In this document: positions 12,798-21,089 of the stretch, piece by piece
How positions within the stretch are numbered: position 1 is the first letter of the stretch
Layout: every line of letters starts with the position of its first letter
Assembly: GCA_012934845.2 (NCBI GenBank)
Contig: WNNJ02000624.1
Span: 50,893-114,892 of the forward strand
Length of the DNA: 64,000 bases
Reading direction: 5' to 3'
DNA from: Pomphorhynchus laevis
Lineage: Eukaryota; Acanthocephala; Palaeacanthocephala; Echinorhynchida; Pomphorhynchidae
The notes under the pieces: model-generated
Database searches by the model: none
The model's input: the letters and a program-made list of their open reading frames with translations, nothing else
What the model was told of the DNA's origin: nothing
Position numbers and translations under genes: made by a program

Positions 12798-15700
12798 CAC
12801 CTTAACATAAGTCTTGGTTATTATAATTCTTACAATAAACATACAATAAAATAACATACAGTTTCTGATAAACACACAATAAACATACAATTTCTGAACA
12901 TTCCATGACGAAGGGTAAGCCGAGTAATATTGCCCCGTGCTGTACATGCAACGGTAATGCTGCAAGATGCAAAGGATGTCGGTGTGCGAAAAATAAAACA
13001 GCATGTGTCAACTGCAGAGCAGCTTGTTGCCAAAATACGTGTCCAAATATGATGTCTATGAAGTTAGATAGTGTGCCCCTTGGCAATTTAAATTGTCATC
13101 TTTCAACAGTCGATACATCTAATGAACCAGTCGTGGTGGGACAGCGTCGGGAGAATTTAAATTACGATAATTTGATCGAGGACATGTATATGACAGTGAT
13201 AAGCTGGGTTCCAAATCATATGAAACTTCCAAAATGCAGTACCAGCGGTCAGTTTATCAATCTCCTGACAGAAAAATTCAACGCAGTCGCGATCCCTAGC
13301 TTACATGAACAACGGGCATTGAAAGAAGTTGTGGTAATGAGTCAATTGATGTTACAATCAATACCATCGAGAGGAATTGGTACAATAAGAAAGGCTCTAC
13401 TACGAAGAATGGATGATTGGAATTTGGGAAAGTATAAAGAACTTTTTGACGAGGCAAGCATCTTACAACGTCGAATGGTTAGTGATGGATTTGCAAAGGG
13501 TTTTCAAAGAATAAGTAAGCAGAAAAAATTTTCTCGTTTTATGCGAGCAGGCAAAACGAGTGCAGCGATAAAAATCCTTGAAGACACTGAAGATGGCAAT
13601 ACGGTTTATAGTTTTGACGATATGTGTGATGGTAAGCTTGTATCTGATATTTTGACTGAATTACATCCGCCTGCGCAGCCACTTTCTCAAGATGCAGTGT
13701 TATCGCTTCCTATAACTAATTGTAAATCCCATCACTTTTCAATATATAGTGGAATCGATGGACGTGCAATTATCAGGGAATCATTGAGGACTCATGGAGG
13801 GGCCGGTCCTTCTGGGATAACGGCGATTGCGTTCAGACGAATGTTAACGGCTTTTGGATCACACTCGATAAAGTTAGCTGATGCCATTGCGGGTTTAGCA
13901 GTGCGCATTGCATCAGAATCAATTCCGGCTGAGTCTTTACAGGCATACGTTAACAGCAGAATTGTTGCGTTAAATAAGCGCCCTGGTGTCCGACCTATTG
14001 GAGTAGGTGAGGTATTTCGTCGTGTAATTGGTAAAGCTATTCTGAATGTGGCTAAAAGAGATTTAAGGGCAGTAGCAGGTAATCTGCAAATGTGTGCGGG
14101 ACAGCCAGGTGGGCTAGGGTATGTGATACATACATTAACCGATCATTTCCACTCGAACGAGCAATATGGAATACTGTCAGTGGACGCGAAGAATGCGTTT
14201 AATCTAATGAATAGATGCCTAATGCTTAAAAATGTCGAAAAAGTATGCCCTGCCTTCACATGTGTTCTGAGAAATATATATAAGCTAAATGCTTTACTTG
14301 TTGGCCAAGGAGGTAATTTAGCATCGTCAGAGGGTGTCACTCAAGGGGACCCTCTTGCGATGCCAGCGTTTGCAATCTCATCGATGCCCTTGATATATAA
14401 AATCAGAGAATCGATTCCATCAATAAAACAATGCTGGTATGCAGATGATTCGACTTTCGTTGGTGGGCTTGATGATCTATCACGTGTATGGCGTCTTCTT
14501 TGCTCAATAGGTGAGCAGTATGGATACCATGTCAATCCAAACAAATCGAGGTTGCTTATACATCCACGAAACATGATCCGTGCTCAACACATCTTTGGAG
14601 CTGATGGTTTAATCATTAATGAAGATGGATTAAAGGTACTTGGTGCACCTATTGGCACGCCAAAGTTTGTAAGGGAGTATTGCTGCGGGCAGTTTTTATC
14701 GATGTCAAATCTGGTCAAGGATGTTGCTAATGCCGCTGATGCCGATGCTCATTCCGCATTTGTGGCATACTCTCTTGCAGTTCAGTCAAAGTGGACTCAC
14801 CTTTTCCGAGCCGTTGATTGTGACATAGAATGGTTGGATGATCTAAAGAATGTTATTGACACAAAATTTATGAATTCCATGTTTGGCGATGACATTGATC
14901 TTGATTTGAGGGGAGTATGTTCTTTGTCAACCAGTTTGGGGGGACTAGGAATACGAAATATTGAGAGTGAATTAACCAGACAGTACAACGCTGCACGATT
15001 GTTATCGTCCATATATGAAGAACCTGATTTAGATATTGGTTTCTCAATAATACACTTATTGTCTGCAATTCAAAACGAACATAAAGAAGAAAATCGAAAT
15101 TATGCTGAAAAACTCAAGCCAGAGATCATTCCTATATTGCGAAAATCAGTGGAATATGCATCCCTGAAGGGTGCCTCTAATTGGCTAACAAGAGATGCGT
15201 TGGTTTCTACGGATTGTCAGTTGTCAACGCAAGAGTTTCGAGATGCGTTGTCTGTTCGATATGGTTTAACTCCCAAAGATTTGCCGGATAAGTGTCAATG
15301 TGGTCAGATATTAACAACGTCGCATGCTCTCTCGTGCAAAAGGGGCGCATTCAACTTCATCCGTCATAATCAACTTCGAGACTTTTTGGTTAAGAAGTTG
15401 AACACAGTCTGTTGGAATGTGTTTGCAGAACCATCTCTGACTCCAGTTCCTGAAAACATCAGTTTCAATATTAGTACAACAACCAGACAAGATGATGCTC
15501 GAGCTGATATAGTAGGTAATGGACTGTTCGGTGGGAATATGGAGCGTACATTTTTTGATGTAGTCGTTTTCAACAATCATGCTCCGTCCTATTGCGAAAA
15601 GTCAACAGATGCCACTTTCACTTTCCACGAAAATAGAAAATGTGCCAAGTACGAAGAAAGGATACATACAATAGAGCACAGCTCATTTTGTCCCCTTATT

Positions 15701-16045
15701 TGGGCGACTACGGGCGGAGCTGGCAAGAGTGCACAAGCATGTATTAAATCATTGGCTCTAAAAATCGCTGAACAACAAAAAAGCGAATACGCCGTCACGA
15801 TATCATCAATCAGGACATATATTAGTATGTGTCTTGCGAAAATTTGCTCTGCGACGCTTAGATGTCCACGTGTTCAGTTTCAGCGGACTTCGTATCTTCG
15901 AGCAGGACTTGTTTTATCAGAGTAATATGTTTGTGTTATGGTATTTATACCACTATTTTAAATGTATAGAGGCCCATTTGTGGGAACCTTAATTGTACAA
16001 ATTAAAATTTTAATAAATTGTTATTATTGAAAAAAAAAATTATTA
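12798..16045 (+). mobile_element. R2-like LINE with restriction-like endonuclease, apparently intact
   Basis: The element consists of a short leader, one open ORF (12,905-15,925) and a 3'UTR of about 100 bp. It ends in an A-run at about 16,030 that is followed by ATT repeats. No APE endonuclease is present. The C-terminus instead carries a CCHC finger and a PD-(D/E)XK-type nuclease, as in the R2/R4/CRE/NeSL side of LINEs. The ORF is uninterrupted, unlike almost every other element here, so this is probably the youngest LINE in the window. Confidence 0.8.
12905..15925 (+). CDS. R2-like retrotransposon protein: Cys-rich N-terminus, RT, CCHC, PD-(D/E)XK nuclease
   Basis: 1,006 residues from an ATG at 12,905. 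Residues about 11-48 are a cysteine cluster (CCTCNG...CKGCRCAKNKTACVNC...CCQNTC), a CXC-like metal-binding motif presumably for nucleic acid binding. RT motifs: PSGITAIAFRRML near 301, RPGVRPIGVGEVFRRVIGKA near 360-375, LSVDAKNAFN near 425, EGVTQGDPLAMPAF near 480, and the catalytic CWYADDS at about 510-516. After the thumb comes CQCG-x6-H-x4-C at about 797-810 (CCHC finger). Then a nuclease with EPSL, RADIV (about 866), FFDVVVFN (about 882) and KYEERI, the acidic/lysine pattern of PD-(D/E)XK enzymes. It would nick a target and prime reverse transcription there. The family is recognisable from similar proteins in many invertebrate genomes, but I cannot name the clade with certainty. Confidence 0.85.
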   Translation: MTKGKPSNIAPCCTCNGNAARCKGCRCAKNKTACVNCRAACCQNTCPNMMSMKLDSVPLGNLNCHLSTVDTSNEPVVVGQRRENLNYDNLIEDMYMTVISWVPNHMKLPKCSTSGQFINLLTEKFNAVAIPSLHEQRALKEVVVMSQLMLQSIPSRGIGTIRKALLRRMDDWNLGKYKELFDEASILQRRMVSDGFAKGFQRISKQKKFSRFMRAGKTSAAIKILEDTEDGNTVYSFDDMCDGKLVSDILTELHPPAQPLSQDAVLSLPITNCKSHHFSIYSGIDGRAIIRESLRTHGGAGPSGITAIAFRRMLTAFGSHSIKLADAIAGLAVRIASESIPAESLQAYVNSRIVALNKRPGVRPIGVGEVFRRVIGKAILNVAKRDLRAVAGNLQMCAGQPGGLGYVIHTLTDHFHSNEQYGILSVDAKNAFNLMNRCLMLKNVEKVCPAFTCVLRNIYKLNALLVGQGGNLASSEGVTQGDPLAMPAFAISSMPLIYKIRESIPSIKQCWYADDSTFVGGLDDLSRVWRLLCSIGEQYGYHVNPNKSRLLIHPRNMIRAQHIFGADGLIINEDGLKVLGAPIGTPKFVREYCCGQFLSMSNLVKDVANAADADAHSAFVAYSLAVQSKWTHLFRAVDCDIEWLDDLKNVIDTKFMNSMFGDDIDLDLRGVCSLSTSLGGLGIRNIESELTRQYNAARLLSSIYEEPDLDIGFSIIHLLSAIQNEHKEENRNYAEKLKPEIIPILRKSVEYASLKGASNWLTRDALVSTDCQLSTQEFRDALSVRYGLTPKDLPDKCQCGQILTTSHALSCKRGAFNFIRHNQLRDFLVKKLNTVCWNVFAEPSLTPVPENISFNISTTTRQDDARADIVGNGLFGGNMERTFFDVVVFNNHAPSYCEKSTDATFTFHENRKCAKYEERIHTIEHSSFCPLIWATTGGAGKSAQACIKSLALKIAEQQKSEYAVTISSIRTYISMCLAKICSATLRCPRVQFQRTSYLRAGLVLSE

Positions 16046-16617
16046 TATATTTACATCAGCAGTGACAACACGTGATGGTGCAGCGCGTGCAGATATAGTA
16101 TGCAGTGGCTTGTTCGGAGAAAGGATGGAGCGGACGTTTGTTGACGTCAGTTTATTTAATAATCATGCTTCATCCTCTCAATCGAAATCAATAGAGTCGG
16201 TATTTCATTACCATGAGAAGAGAAAACGTTCAAAATACGAGGAAAGAATAATTGACATTGAGCGTAGTATTTTCTGTCCCTTTATAATGGCGACCAATGG
16301 TGCAATTAGACCATCTGCTTCTGGTTTGCTACGAACACTAGCACACAAACTATCTGTCAATAGTGGCGAATCCTACGCTGATGTGATTTCTGAGTTGCGA
16401 AATAATTTGAGCATTTGTACAGCAAAAATGGTTTCACGCTGCTTTCGTTCACCAAGAGTGAAAATTTTTGTTCCACGTGAACTATGGTGATACAAAATCA
16501 AGAAAATATAATAAACATTGTTGAATAGTAATATTTTTTATTTTTTATTTGTGACTCAATTGCGCTGGCTTTGTAAATAAATTATCTTTATCCAAAAAAA
16601 AAATTATTATTATTATG
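16046..16617 (+). mobile_element. 5'-truncated second R2-like copy (nuclease end and 3'UTR)
   Basis: Frame 16,050-16,490 (about 145 codons, ending PRELW) aligns by eye to the last part of the previous ORF: TTRDGAARADIV, RTFVDVSLFNNHA, KYEERIIDIE and the C-terminal FRSPRVKIF. The match is clear but far from identical, so this is a different lineage and not a duplicate. It ends with an A-run and ATT repeats at about 16,595-16,617, the same context as the intact copy. Confidence 0.8.
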
Positions 16618-18178
16618 TAGACAACGTTACGAGCATAGCTCACAGTTGCTGACAAATCGATAGTCAAAATAAAAGAAAAAGAGAAAATCAAAAACAAATC
16701 AGTTAACAATTTAAAATAATCTGTCGTTTAAAGAGCTCACGAGTTCCCGCATTTACAATATCATCGCTTAAACGATTCCATGAATTTATTATTCGTTGTC
16801 CAAATTGAATCGTCCTAGAATGTACTATTCGTTGGCGACTAAGATAAAACGAGTGACCTCGCAAAGCTCGAGTTGATCGAATGTTGAAGAGCCCACGCAA
16901 CACATGGTGTTCATTGTGAAATACCTCCCATACAAGACACAGATCCCGCGAGTCACGAATATCACATAATGACTGCATATTTAAAGACCGAAGACGGTCC
17001 TCGTAAGGAAGTTCTCTCAAAGAATGTACTAATTTTGTTGCCCTACGTAGCACCTTCTCAAGTCGATTAATCTCATCTCTGGTTCGAGGGTATGAACATT
17101 GAGAAGCATATAACAAATGACTTAGTACAAAAGCGTTTGCAAGAACTCTAAAAGAACGTGGACTCACATAGCTGAATGATCGGCGAAGGAAACCAACCAT
17201 ACGCATGGCCTTCGAACAAATGTACTCAGTGTTTTGGCGAGTGGAGAAATCATCCGTTATCAATACGCCAAGATCTTTATAGCTCGAAACCAATTTAATC
17301 ACTCGATCCCCGAGATGATATATCGGCACTGGAACAATATTACGTGATCGAATGTGCATGCAAGTGCACTTCGAGGCATTAACAGACAGACCATTAGAAC
17401 GTGCCCACTTAAGAACCGTGTCAATATCTGATTGAAGAATGTTACGATCATAATTCGACTTGATGGCTCTCCAAATTTTTAAATCGTCAGCAAATAATAA
17501 TGAATGCGAACTTATTACACTGGGTAGATCGTTGATGAAAATACAAAACAGCAGAGGACCCAATACAGACCCTTGCAAGACACCGGCATTAACTGGATAA
17601 TGCTCGGAAAGGGTACCGTTAATGGCGACCTGGTATGTGCGACCAGAAAGAAAGTTGCATATCCAACGAATGATAATTGGATTGATTTTTAATGCACTTA
17701 TCTTCATAATCAACTTGTCATGGGGTACATGATCAAATGCTTTGGAGAAGTCAAAAAATATGACATCGACAGCATACCCCTCATCCACTATGGAACCCCA
17801 ACTTTCCTGTGCCAATAAAAGGTTGGTTACTGTGGAACAGTTTTTACGGAATCCGTGCTGATTAGTAGAAAGTAACCTGTATGATTCTAGGTAGCTACTG
17901 ATTATCCGATAAAGTAATCTCTCTAATACACGACACGATACAGAGGTTAAACTAACCGGTCGGTAGTTATCTACACATGATCGATCACCTTTCTTATGAA
18001 GCGGCTTAATGATAGAGCGTTTCCATGCATTCGGGACTATACCGTAATATAATGATGCTATAAATATCCTATATAAAGGCGCAGCAATGACATCATGAAG
18101 ATTCTTCAGGTATATTGAGGGAAGTAAATCTGGGCAAATCGAGCCCGACGGTTTCAGTCGTTTAAACTCTTTCATGAC
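16618..18178 (-). mobile_element. CR1-like LINE, 5' truncated, with open RT
   Basis: The minus-strand element runs from a 3' end next to ATT repeats (about 16,618) up to an abrupt junction at about 18,178 with another LINE. Everything 5' of the RT is missing, as expected for incomplete reverse transcription. Confidence 0.8.
16703..18175 (-). CDS. CR1-like reverse transcriptase (ORF2 C-terminal half)
   Basis: About 490 uninterrupted residues. In order: KRLKPSGSICPDLLPS, NYRPVSLTSVSCRVLERLL, STNQHGFRKNCST, VDVIFFDFSKAFDHVPH, AGVLQGSVLGPLLFCIFIND, LLFADDLKIWRA, VNASKCTCMHI and SYKDLGVLI. The CR1 C-terminal domain ends FGQRIINSWNRLSDDIVNAGTRELFKRQI. The first acceptable Met on the minus strand is at 18,175, but the true ORF2 start is lost. 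The frame runs on through the junction to 18,352, which is an accident. The same C-terminal signature allows the decayed CR1 ends at 2.2, 4.2 and 19.5 kb to be recognised. Recently active by appearance. Confidence 0.9.
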   Translation of the reverse strand: MKEFKRLKPSGSICPDLLPSIYLKNLHDVIAAPLYRIFIASLYYGIVPNAWKRSIIKPLHKKGDRSCVDNYRPVSLTSVSCRVLERLLYRIISSYLESYRLLSTNQHGFRKNCSTVTNLLLAQESWGSIVDEGYAVDVIFFDFSKAFDHVPHDKLIMKISALKINPIIIRWICNFLSGRTYQVAINGTLSEHYPVNAGVLQGSVLGPLLFCIFINDLPSVISSHSLLFADDLKIWRAIKSNYDRNILQSDIDTVLKWARSNGLSVNASKCTCMHIRSRNIVPVPIYHLGDRVIKLVSSYKDLGVLITDDFSTRQNTEYICSKAMRMVGFLRRSFSYVSPRSFRVLANAFVLSHLLYASQCSYPRTRDEINRLEKVLRRATKLVHSLRELPYEDRLRSLNMQSLCDIRDSRDLCLVWEVFHNEHHVLRGLFNIRSTRALRGHSFYLSRQRIVHSRTIQFGQRIINSWNRLSDDIVNAGTRELFKRQIILNC

Positions 18179-18890
18179 GAAGACGAATTTGAACACAACA
18201 ATAAATGGTAGACCAATCGAGAGAAACGAGATGGTGAGATGTATGATCAAAACAGCGAAGACGGAAAATTCGGACGGCTGCGTTGACGATGCGTTGTAGT
18301 GGAATAAGAGTGGATTTAGGTGAGTTGGAAAATAGACAAAGACAGTAATCAAGTCTTGAGAAAAGATAAGATATGAGAATCATACAAAAAGAGAAATCGA
18401 TCAATCTACGAATTTGACGGAGGCTGCGGAGAATTAAGGTATATGAGGGTACTTTATCTCTAACAAAAGGCTTAAGTGAAAGTATGTTGTCGAAATGGAA
18501 GCCTAAGAAAACGAGATTGTCAACGATAGGAAGAATTTTAGAATTGAATGTTGCGGAGGGAGGTTCTAAGTGTCGGTGCGTCGAGAAATAATCCACATTA
18601 TTTTGGATTTATTAGGATTCAGAGTAAGACAAAGAGAAGAAATATGATTGGAAATTGAGGCAAGACAGTTGGAAGCAGAAACAAAGATCATGAATACGAT
18701 AGTAGGTTCACGAGCATAGATGAAACTGTCATCATATAGCATAACATGGAAATTAAATGTATGATAAATAGAAGGCAAATAACCGAGAAGGGTGAAAAGC
18801 AAAGGGCCTAATACAGAGCTTTGTGGAACACTGAACGGGGTGGAAAGATAGGAAATAGAAGAGTTAGAACAAACGCGAAAAGTACAGTTT
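18179..18890 (-). mobile_element. second LINE RT fragment (palm to thumb), 3' truncated by the CR1 junction
   Basis: Minus-strand frames 18,802-18,566 and 18,596-18,162 encode LGPLLFTLLGYLPSIYHTF-like sequence, an altered active site (MLYDDSFIYA) and CLTLNPNKSKIMW. The post-RT domain follows (FLGFHFDNILSLKPFVRDKV, LRQIRRLIDFSFC, RIVNAAVRIFRL). The sequence differs clearly from the CR1 copies (L2-like style). The CR1 element appears to have inserted into or joined it at 18,178. One frame change near 18,580. Confidence 0.7.
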
Positions 18891-19100
18891 GATATATAAA
18901 ATCTTTATGGAAGAATAATAGTATTTTTATTTAATACAACAAAACGTTAATGTCCGATATTTCGATAGCTACTGCTATCATCGTTAGGAAACTACAAAAA
19001 ATTACTAAAGTTGCCATTTATACAAATTACAATGAAACATAGAAACAAACTTCAAAGAAAAACATTACAAACACACATTCACACACATTCTATACAAGGT
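18891..19100 (-). repeat. PLE-type tail with a hammerhead-like hairpin
   Basis: Minus strand: CUAACGA, then GAUAGC-AGUA-GCUAUC (a perfect 6-bp stem, 18,963-18,979), then GAAA. It is followed by ACGTTTTGTTGTATTAAATAAA, a tail style shared with the PLE ends at 41.5 and 43.05 kb. Core base 5 differs from the hammerhead consensus and stems I and III cannot be drawn convincingly, so this is at best a decayed ribozyme. Confidence 0.4.
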
Positions 19101-19109
19101 TTTTTGTTT

Positions 19110-19430
19110 TTTACAGAACTGTTTGTAAAAACAGTTCTGTAAAAACTGTTTTTTTTTTCGAACAGTTTTTATTACTATTAGAACAGCACTATGTTCGAAC
19201 AGTAATATACTGATATGTTCTAACCAGTGTTCGAACAGGACTCATAATAAATGTAGGTAAGTGTGTTCATTTGCGTGTTGACCAAGTAATATACTGACTA
19301 GTTACATGTTAAGCTATATTATCGTATGTATAGCGACTCATATGTGACCTTGTCACAATTGTTCAGTCATCTCTGAAGACTCGTATGAATACGGACAGAA
19401 TGTGTTCGAAGTGACGGCGTGTTCTTTATT
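19110..19430. other. palindrome-rich spacer with a decayed hammerhead-like core
   Basis: Short complementary runs around CAGAACTGTTTGTAAAAACAG lie at 19,120-19,180. CTGAAGA at 19,373-19,379 is followed by CGTAT..ATACG, GGACAGAA and TGTGTTCGAA. The order resembles the 41-kb ribozymes but the GAAA box is altered. No gene is seen. Confidence 0.3.
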
Positions 19431-19444
19431 TATAGAAAAATTGT

Positions 19445-19800
19445 TTCAAATCTCTTAATTGTTTCAAATCACAACGCATTGGTTCGTCCTTACATCGAGT
19501 ACAGCGTTCAATCGACGTTTCCATGCATTAAAGAGGAGATAAATTCACTCGATGATATACTCAGAGGAGGATCTCGATTATGTGCAACATGAACTCACAT
19601 TCTCCTTACACAGAAAGACTCAAAATATTAGATGTGCTCTATCCGGCCTCGCTTAATGTATTTGAATGTAATAGTCATATATAAGATTGCTAAAGGATAT
19701 GACAGATTCCCCTCAACTTATGTAGGTTTTAACCACCGCACTTGTCATCGAGGACATAGATTGCATCTTAGAACACAATCTATTGACAAGCGTATTTAGG
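19445..19800 (+). mobile_element. CR1-like C-terminal fragment
   Basis: Translation gives VRPYIEYSVQ, INSLDDILRGGSRLC, FPSTYVGFNHRTCHRGHRLHLR, the same C-terminal block as the 17-kb CR1 with stops and frame changes. A further LINE scrap may run to about 19,880. Strongly decayed. Confidence 0.55.
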
Positions 19801-19880
19801 TAAATATTAAAAAGCAATGGGCCTAAAGTAATGGGCTGACTTTTTGATATCGAATATGAATGTCATCCCCAGAATATAAA

Positions 19881-21085
19881 ATTAAACATTTCTTCAAGTT
19901 TGATCTCTAGCCGAAAGCATTGCCTAAAATAATTATTTATTTTATACTTGATGTTTGTTTTCAAATGAAAAATGACATTTTAAAAGTTTGAAAATTTGAG
20001 AGATCATCTCGTCTGTGAAAATCGTATCTCTCAAATAAATATTATTATTTATTAAAATTTATATCTCAGGTAAAATACTTGAGATATAAAATAATAACAA
20101 TTTTTCTTGACGATGTTCTCGGTATATAAAAAAGATTTATTTTTACGTGGCAAATGTGTGCCGGCCACGCTTACATTGCCACGGAAGAAATTATTGAAAT
20201 TATTGACTATTGAATTTATTAATTTTTTATTAATTTCTATATTCTGGAAATTGCATTTAAATGTGATAGAATATTTACATTTTCAAATTTAAGCATAGTT
20301 CAAAACATGTAGTCTATCAAGTGATCTGATTTATCAGATCACATAAATCCGATTTATCTCAATGTTTCTAATTTGAAGTTCAGAATTTAAAATTTCTAAT
20401 TCGGAATCGTTTCTAATTTGAAGTCTGCCAGCATGTTAGTTAAGTTTATTAAAGTATAACAACAATATTAAAGTATAACAATAGCACATGTTGTAAACTC
20501 ATTAATGATTTATATCGTGCTACAAAAATATCACCGCAAACGCACGTTTCAAATTATATCGCATAAAATCACATTAAAATTCGCAGAAATGCGGTGTAGC
20601 AGCATTTTCTTCAACGATAAACGTCCCGTGGCAGCGAGTATATTTTGTTTTTCAGTCTTTTATATTTTAAATTATTTCAAACGCGTAGTAAGTTGTATTT
20701 GTATAATTGCTAATATTTGTAGTATTTCTTGATGAACACTTATTATCTTATAATTCGATAAGAGTAATCCGACGTTATTCAAATAAAATAACTTTTCAAT
20801 TATAAATTTACTTGTGAAACTAGGAAAGTGATCATATGATCAATGAAATCACATAACTATTATGCTCATTTGTTGTGTGAATAGATCATTGCATTGCTTA
20901 ATATTAAAGTAATATCTGGATTGGGGATATATTTCTTAGCCACTGTATCAACAAATCTATAAATAAATAATAAATAAAGATTTTGTAAATTAAACGAAAG
21001 CAGTCAGAAAAACAGAAAAATCACAACAATTTTATAAGTTCATATAGTTCTTCACATCGAAATCTCTAACCATATATTTCTGTCT
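19881..21085. other. AT-rich stretch, nothing recognised
   Basis: Very AT-rich, with an imperfect inverted repeat (TCTCAAATAAATATTATT / AATTTATATCTCAGG) around 20,030-20,070. Open frames are short and low-complexity. No exon or element motifs are visible. Confidence 0.5.
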
Positions 21086-21089
21086 TATA

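Noticed and set aside
12783-13086. Minus-strand frames of 67-94 codons opposite the start of the R2-like ORF
   Set aside because: Antisense shadows of the Cys-rich N-terminal coding region.
18176-18352. N-terminal extension of the CR1 RT frame (ITVFVYFPTHLNP...)
   Set aside because: It is another LINE read in the wrong frame across the junction at about 18,178.
20107-20732. Two 61-75-codon frames in the AT-rich stretch
   Set aside because: No motif, low-complexity composition, no splice context or neighbouring exons.
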